Of a stretch of DNA of 64,000 nucleotides, positions 57,873 to 64,000 are shown one piece after another. The number at the start of each line of letters is the position of its first letter. The stretch's first letter is position 1. Source of the DNA: Phyllostachys edulis (Eukaryota > Streptophyta > Magnoliopsida > Poales > Poaceae). Under the pieces are notes generated by a model. It had not been told where the DNA came from, did no database searches, and saw nothing but the letters and a program-made list of their open reading frames with translations. Made by a program: the position numbers and the translations under genes. Location: the NCBI GenBank assembly GCA_036346405.1, contig CM070548.1:69721739-69785738 (forward strand), read 5' to 3'.

Positions 57873-59164
57873 GGAGGGTGCTAGTTGCACTTTCCAACTA
57901 GACACATTCACGGGCGGCTTTGAGCCCGACCATGTTCAAGCAGAGCTTGGGACTGCACTGCCCAAAGGAAGCTCTACCCTACCAAATCACAATAAAACAA
58001 TTAAAAAGCATAAACCTATTTATTTAATCTTTGGAAATGAATTAAATATTAGTTTTAATTCTAAAAATGATTAAAATAATACTTTTGTAATGAAATTCTG
58101 ATTTCTAGGGGGACTGGCTCAGTTCGATGATTTTGGTAGGGCTTTTCAAGCCCTACCAAGTCGACTTCCTACCCCAAGATTTGAACAAGTCTATTCCCAA
58201 CCCTTTGGATTCTAGAAACCCTAATTTGGGATTTAGGGCTAGGAGAGGAAAGTGGAGAGGCTAGGGTTCATGAGAGATGGATTGATTTGAGTGCCCAAGT
58301 GTTGAGCTTTCTCCTCCATGGTGGAGTGGTTGTAAACATACCATCTATCCAATCAATCCATACAAGATTTGCTCCAAGTTGAGTTCTATCTTTTTCTTGC
58401 TCTCTCTTTGATGCCTTTGGGATTTTTTGGTGTTCCTTAAGTTTTTATTTGGCATCTTGCTGTGATTTTGCTTGCTGGGATGTGTGGGGTATGATCTAAG
58501 GTCATCTTGATCATCATCCACCCACGAGCAAGCTTTTGGATCTAAGTTTTGATTTTGCCCAGTTTTTGTGAAAGAAAGGGTGATTTTATGGGGTTTTGCT
58601 CTTGAGAGATTTTGGCTTGATTCTTCCTGTGATTGATGATGCTAGGACATATGGAAGACTATCCTTAGCCATCTTGGATTGATTCCTCCCACGGAATCAT
58701 CTCAATCATCGTTTTCGTATTTGGCTCGGTTTTGAAGCAACCTTCACTAAAACGGATAAAGGTCGGAACTTTGGAAAAGATCTTCACGATCGTTGCTTGG
58801 TATAGGTTCCTGACATCCTTGAGAATATGTGTTTCAAGTTTCGTGGAGTTTGGCCTTGTAGATCAAAAGTTAGATCATTTTGTGATCTTGAACTTAAGCT
58901 GTTTTTCCCTATTCATCGTCAGGAGCGGTCAGACCGCACTTTCAACGGCGGTCTGACCGCCGATCGCTCGATGCACGGCAGTCAAACCGCCCAGCTCAAT
59001 TAGGGTTTGAGTTTTTGTGAGTTAGGTCTTTTGCTTCGTGGTATTATTTAGATTCAATATAAGTCTTCCGCTATGCTTGTATATTGATCTTCATAGCTTT
59101 CAAAGCTATTGGAGCGAAATTAGTATTGAATTTGATCAAGGTGAAAAAGTGACCGTGCTCCTAT

Positions 59165-61128
59165 TCACGATCTCTTTTTCTCCTTGATCGAATTCAACAC
59201 TAATTTCACTCCAATAGCTATAAAAGCTATGAAGATCAATATACAAGTATAGCGGAAGACTTATATTGAATCCAATCAAAACCCTGAAGCAAATAGACCA
59301 AAATCACCAAGAACTCAAATCCAAATGACTTGGGCGGTCAGACCTCTTTGTACCTAGCAGTCTGACCTCTCCATGGGCGGTCTGACCGGCAAATGGTTGG
59401 CGGTTTGACCTCCAGCCCAACGAGCAGTAAAATCAGCCCTAACTCAAAATCAAAAATTGGTCTAACTTTTGATCCACAACTCCAAACTTCACAAAACATA
59501 AAACATACCTTCTTTCGGATGTCAGGAACCTATTCCAATCAACGATTGTGAAGATCGTTGCCAAAGTTCTGAACTTTTTCCGTTTGAGTGAAGGCTACTT
59601 TAAAACCGAGTCAAAACCAAAATAAGATCTAAAAACTTGCTCGTGGGTAAACTATGATTAAGATGATCATAGATGTATTCCCACATGTCAAAGCAAGTAA
59701 GATCCAGTCCAGAAACCAAAGGAAAACCAACGGATCAAAGAAAGCCCCAAAATCACAAAATAGAGAGCAAGAACAAGAAGAGACTCATCTTGAGGAATCT
59801 TGCTTGGATTGATTTGAGATTGATGTTGGTTTACAGCCACTCCATCCAGGAGGACAAAATCTCAACACTTAAGCACACAATCAATCCAACTCCCTAGAAC
59901 CCTAACCTCTCAACTTTTCTCTCCTAACCCTAAAACACAAACTAGGGTTTTAGATATAAGGGTTGGGGGTGCACAATCCTAGAAGGATATCCCTAATGGG
60001 CACCCGTTAAGCCCACACACAAATGGGTTTCACTTATGTACGTATTTCAAAGCGTCGTCTTCATCTTCTCTTGACCTAAACCACTTCTCCTTGCGCCGTC
60101 TTGCGTCGTGGTTTAGCCAAAAGCCATCAAAGCGGTATTTAGGTAAAGTTACCAAAATACCCCTTCTCAATCATTTTCCAAAGACCGAGTCCAATCTTCA
60201 TGAAGCAATCCTATGCTTTGCCACGTGTAGATTGATCAACGGCTCTCTTCATGTCGGCAAGTCTCTCCCATCCGGCTCCCACCGAAACCACCATAGCACT
60301 TGCACCGACCCCCGCGTCGCTTGATGCAACCTGTCGCATTAAACTTCTCGTTCGATCATCCTTGTCCATTTTGTGCCATGCTTGAGTCCACTGACTTCAC
60401 CCGGCATCCTCGATCGTTCTGAACATCAACTCTCTAAGCCTAGTCCAGATCATCCTCGTCGTTGACCTCCAAGCGTCCTACACAACAATAGACTAAGAAA
60501 TAGATTCCGGGAACAAGTTCTTCGCAACTTGACCCACGTTAGTCAAAACATGCATTATGCAACACATATGCACTGAAACCTATGAACTTGACCTAACCAA
60601 CAAATATCGCCGCCAAACTGACCGGCGAACAAGTCAAAACCGGTTAGACCGCCCCCCTAGCCGGTCTGACCGCCACCTGGCTGGTCTGACCGTTTAGCAA
60701 AGGACTTAACCAAATTTTCTCCTTGGAAATCCGAAACCTCTCTAAAAATTTCAAACGAATAGAACTTTTGACTTGAAGCTCCAAAAAATTATGAGACCAA
60801 GTATAGAAGAAACCCCTCTCTTGCCTACACCCTCTCTTTTTGGTCCAGCTCCAAACTCAAAAACACTTTTATGGCCGGTCAGACCACCTCCCGTTGGTCG
60901 GTCTGATCACCAGCCATTAGACCCGAGGCTTGGCCGGTCTGACCGCTAGAGGTGGCCGGTCTGATTGCCATACAGATCGGTTTGACCACCACCTTGGCCG
61001 GTCTGACCGCCTGGAGCCTGACAGAACCTGAACTTTGCCGAAAACGAGTGTTTCGACAATCCTTCAACACCATTGCCAATTGTATTATCATTCTAAGATC
61101 GTGAGCATATCCCCATGATATCCACACA
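59165..61128 (-). repeat. Family A LTR, right arm
   Basis: It runs opposite to the left arm and starts inside the LTR (GATCTCTTTTTCTCC), so its terminal part is missing too. The outer end GATATCCACA is complete. It contains GGTCTGACC-type repeats at 59335-59405 and 60640-61020. Confidence 0.85.
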
Positions 61129-61558
61129 TATCATTATTAGGTTCTTATCTCTTATCCTTTCTGAAATCTGTTTTCGAAGTTAAATTGACTTTCTCACCTC
61201 AGTAGTTGCTATAGGATTGAGTTTCCATGATCAAAGCGATGGATGCCTTGAAGTCTCAAGATCTACCGATTGCTTCAAGTTGACTGCCCATATAAGTTAG
61301 ATTAGTAGTGTTACATCGAAGTAGCCTTTCTCAGTTTACCATCGTTTAATCCGTATAATATGAGCTTTATGCTTGAGTGTCGTAATTTATTGCTTCATAA
61401 TAGCTTTTCGGCTATTTCTTCTTTGGGTTTAACCGACTCTTCCCCAGTTAACTTGTCTCTGTCTATCTCCCTTGTTCTCTCTCGTCTTTTGTGCTTTTCT
61501 CTCTCACCTATCGTGCTTTCTCCCTCTCATCTACTAAACCTCGGAAGATTTATTTCAG

Positions 61559-63290
61559 ATGGATCAGACTCACATCTCAGCAAGTCACAGCGGACCAATG
61601 GATCCCAATGCCAGTATTAGCTCTAATGCACCACCCCCACCGACTGCAATAGCAGACCAAGGCTTGGGTAAGTTCATGGCTGTTCAGACTCAGTTAGTGA
61701 ATGACATGATGCAGAATATGAATCAAATGATGAATTGACAAAATCCGACTGCTTTGTAGCCCTAATCAATATGATGAACCAATAAAATCAGACTGTTGGT
61801 GCTCTTATGAAAATTATGAACCATAACCATCAGGTCGCTGCCATGCCACCACTACCACCACCACCTTTTCCGCAATCAAAATTTGTAGCGTTCATGAGGA
61901 CGTGCCCACCACCTTCTCCACGTCATCTAAACCTTTGGACGCAAATGACTGGCTGCGCTTCATAGCAAAGAAGCTGGACATTGATCAGTGTAACGATCAC
62001 GAGAAGGTTCCGTGTACGCCGTGCATCAGCTGGAAGGCCTTGCAGCAGACTTGTGGGAGAATTACTGTGCAGCCCATGAGAATCCAGAAGCTATTACCTG
62101 GGTCGAGTTCTCAGCAGCTTTCCGTCACTCTCATGTCCCAGATAGTGTAATGAAGATGAAGAAAAATGAGTTCCGTGATTTACAGCAAGGCAAGCACCAA
62201 GCCGTAAGAATATCTAAGCCCGACATAAGAAGTCAAGCGAGCCATGTCATTACCGAAGAAGCTCTAGCTGAGCAAAGGAAATTGTGGTTCTGCCCACCGA
62301 ACCAGTCTAAGGATTATGCATGTATCCATTATGGAGAGATAGGATATAGTGCTAGTGAGCACAAAATCAATTGCTCAAGCTGTGAAGGAAATCATCCACT
62401 CGGAGAATATCCAATGAACAAGATTACATGTTACTTATATGAGGGTGAAGATCATTACCCAACTCAATGCCCTTTGAAGACAATATTGAGCCCTATATTA
62501 CAGCAGTAGCGTGAAAATTATCAAGCCACTCTCATCCAAGCCAAGGAAGGCAGGACCATAGTTACTTCTACCAAGTTACCCCAAGAACTAGAGGAACTAA
62601 ATTACAATACAATCAATCCCCAGGCACACAATTTCGAGGCTACCTGCCATCAGTAGGACAATTGTCACAAGAGGAAGATGGTGGAACAAGGACAAGATGT
62701 TACAAGAAACTCCAAGGCACGTGTGATTCAATCTCAACCCAACCAAACGCCCACAACAACCACACTCATGACTCCAGGATCAACACTACTTCCATCGATG
62801 CAGATGTTCTGTGACAACAATAGTGGCCAATCTCAGCAGAATAAACCATCAAGGGCGGGAATACAATGTTTCAGGTGTCAGGAGATGGGACATTTTGCTA
62901 GTGAATGCCCGCAAAGACGATTAGCAGTCACCCCAGACAGCATTCCAGAAGCTACTTTGATCATAACCATAACACAAGCAGCAGGTAGTAAAAACAATAG
63001 AAGGTACTTGTCATAATTGCAAAAATACAAAAGTTTAGGCTTGCCAATGCCTCAAGAAACAACAGCGAACCATCTGGCCAGCTTTTTATTCCCCATCACA
63101 TCTATTGGAGACCAATCACAGAAGAACTCCTCTCGTCACGTAGGAATCACTGTTTCAACTGTCGTGGGATGGATCATTATGCCAGCAATTGCCCACTGAA
63201 GCAAGCTTCACCAACAGACCGTCCACTCTCAGGAGTCATTTGCTTTAAGTGCTACAAGATAGGTCATTATGCCCACAGTTGCCCATGAAA
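61559..63290 (+). pseudogene. gypsy gag with multiple zinc knuckles
   Basis: It starts MDQTHISASHSGPMDPNASI and soon has stops (near 61737). After frame changes the capsid domain is clear: FMRTCPPTFSTSSKPLDAND, WLRFIAKKLDI, then VHQLEGLAADLWENYCAAHE and FSAAFRHSHVPDSVMKMKKN, typical of Retrotrans_gag in chromovirus-like plant elements. The nucleocapsid part holds six 14-residue knuckle units. CFRCQEMGHFASEC (62867-62908), CFNCRGMDHYASNC (63151-63192) and CFKCYKIGHYAHSC (63241-63282) are canonical. Three earlier ones (62321-62500) have Cys or His replaced, mostly by Tyr. The last codons are followed by a TGA. Confidence 0.85.
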
Positions 63291-63591
63291 GACAACCCCG
63301 ACATCAACTCCATTCAACTTGGGAGCTACACTAGCCAAAACCTCTATGCCAGGAGCAGGCCGATGAACACCTCAGACTTCAGGTCAAGCCATCAGGACTC
63401 CACTTCCTTCTGCAAGAGGACACGTGAATCAAGTCACCACAGGGCCAGTCTAATCAGCTCAGAACGTCGTTCCAGGTAAGTCCTTAGTCAGTGCAGTATC
63501 CATTGCAGTTTTGTCTCGGTCAAAAGAGAAAGTCGCTTGGAAGAGTGAGCAAAGTCCGAGTTCAACACCTTTTCTCTAGCTAGTCCGAATT
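63283..63591. other. Spacer between gag and polypurine tract of Element 5
   Basis: It contains the words GTCACCACAGGGCCAG and TCAGTGCAGTATCC but no recognisable protease or RT motif. Sequence normally coding for pol is absent. Confidence 0.5.
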
Positions 63592-63605
63592 AAGGGGGGT
63601 AGGTT
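63592..63605 (+). other. Polypurine tract of Element 5
   Basis: AAGGGGGGTAGGTT lies directly before the LTR start TGTAACATCCC, the usual arrangement of plant gypsy elements. Confidence 0.8.
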
Positions 63606-64000
63606 TGTAACATCCCAATTTTCGGGCCTTTTTGAATATTTTCAAAATAAAAATCATTTGGATTTTATTGAATTAATTAAAGCTTAAATTGAAAATTTAG
63701 AAAATGAAAACATTTTAAATGATTAAATCAAACTTCAATTAAAATTCAAAATGAGTTTATTGGATTTTCTGATTTTTCTTGAGTTCTCTTGCATTCTTTT
63801 ATTATTTCTTGGAATTTTTTTATTTAATTTCTTTTCGTTTTCCCAACAATTTATTTTCTTTCTTGTAAAATTTAATTTAAATTAATTAACTTCAAAATGT
63901 TAGCATTTAATTTGGATTTTTTGCTTATATAAATATTATCTAAATCAAATCATGAATCTCAGTTCAACCCCAAATCGAAATCCAAATTCCAATTCTCAAT
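63606..64000 (+). repeat. 3' LTR of Element 5 (start only)
   Basis: It begins TGTAACATCCCAATTTTCGG and is AT-rich to the end of the window. This start is of the long-LTR gypsy type also seen at 50345 and, in reverse, at 23416. Its right end is outside the window. Confidence 0.8.

Larger units (their letters stand above)
56271..59164 (+). repeat. Family A LTR, left arm
   Basis: It runs in the transcription sense (TATA at 57862). At about 2.9 kb it is longer than the 1.5 kb solo copy, mainly because of an expanded block at 56700-57740. It ends at CTCCTATTCAC, about 45 bases short of the family end CGGTCCAACA. Confidence 0.85.
56271..61128. mobile_element. Head-on pair of family A LTRs forming a giant inverted repeat
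   Basis: The left end TGTGGATAT and the right end ATATCCACA are the same LTR terminus in opposite orientation. Both arms can be followed inward through corresponding blocks (AATTGGCAAT, CATAATTTTTGGAGCT, TGTGTGGGCTTAACGGG) to the centre at about 59161. The innermost 95-100 bases of each arm are roughly 92% alike by eye. No internal retrotransposon sequence lies between the arms, and I see no target duplication. Confidence 0.85.
61129..64000 (+). mobile_element. Element 5: gypsy retrotransposon remnant with gag but no pol
   Basis: A leader (61129-61558), a gag with several zinc knuckles, a polypurine tract and the start of a 3' LTR follow each other within 2.5 kb. No protease, RT or integrase lies between gag and LTR. 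So this is either an internally deleted copy or a gag-only non-autonomous element. The 5' LTR is not seen; the inverted LTR pair lies where it would be expected. Confidence 0.8.

Noticed and set aside
56266..61133. Target duplication around the inverted LTR pair
   Set aside because: Left flank GATCA and right flank CATAT do not match, so simple single insertion of the pair is not supported.

Overview
This window is a dense stack of nested transposable elements, typical of an intergenic or pericentromeric part of a grass (Poaceae) genome. The BARE/RIRE1-type LTRs (consensus start TGTTGGAAATATGCCC), long-LTR gypsy elements with TGTAAC ends, a SIRE-type copia element, a CACTA element with CACAGACGG subterminal repeats and an L1-type LINE all fit. 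An Oryza-like genome is my best guess; this is inference, and another grass is possible. I see no intact host gene, tRNA, rRNA or CRISPR array. Every protein-coding region I recognise is a broken transposon gene, except for one 72-base fragment of a host PCNA exon carried inside the CACTA element.

Layout. Element 1 (1-10896, minus) is a SIRE/Maximus-like copia element with gag, protease, integrase, RT, RNase H and an extra third ORF before its 3' LTR; the far end of that LTR lies outside the window. It sits in the 5' LTR of Element 2 (10897-25036, plus), a RIRE1/BARE-like copia element. Element 2 is split further: a CACTA element (15771-17914) and a hAT element (17930-18829) lie in its RNase H region, and a solo LTR of another family (19558-24392) lies in its 3' LTR. 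That solo LTR is itself interrupted by a 3.3 kb gypsy-type solo LTR (20086-23416).

Element 3 (25557-35056, minus, perfect ATGTT target duplication) is a second RIRE1-like element. Its 3' LTR carries a solo LTR of the same superfamily (26108-27676). Element 4 (35640-42666, plus) is a copia element of another lineage with short LTRs, a GC-rich leader and a decayed gag-pol. It abuts an L1-type LINE (about 42671-49504, minus).

From 49.5 to 55.4 kb there is a patchwork: a repeat with GCGACAG motifs, a gypsy-type LTR, a Mutator-like MITE with a 9-bp target duplication, and unassigned DNA. At 55430-56270 lies a SIRE-type LTR fragment. At 56271-61128 two LTRs of the same family as the 19.6 kb solo LTR meet head-on as a giant inverted repeat. 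From 61.1 kb to the end is a gypsy gag with six zinc-knuckle units (three decayed), with no pol, followed by a polypurine tract and the start of a 3' LTR.

Overall these are remnants of independent transposition events, layered by nested insertion; the genes do not form a pathway. The most unusual signals are arrays of the dyad CGGT-N3-ACCG in two different LTR families, the PCNA exon captured by the CACTA element, and the inverted LTR pair. No intact novel system is visible.
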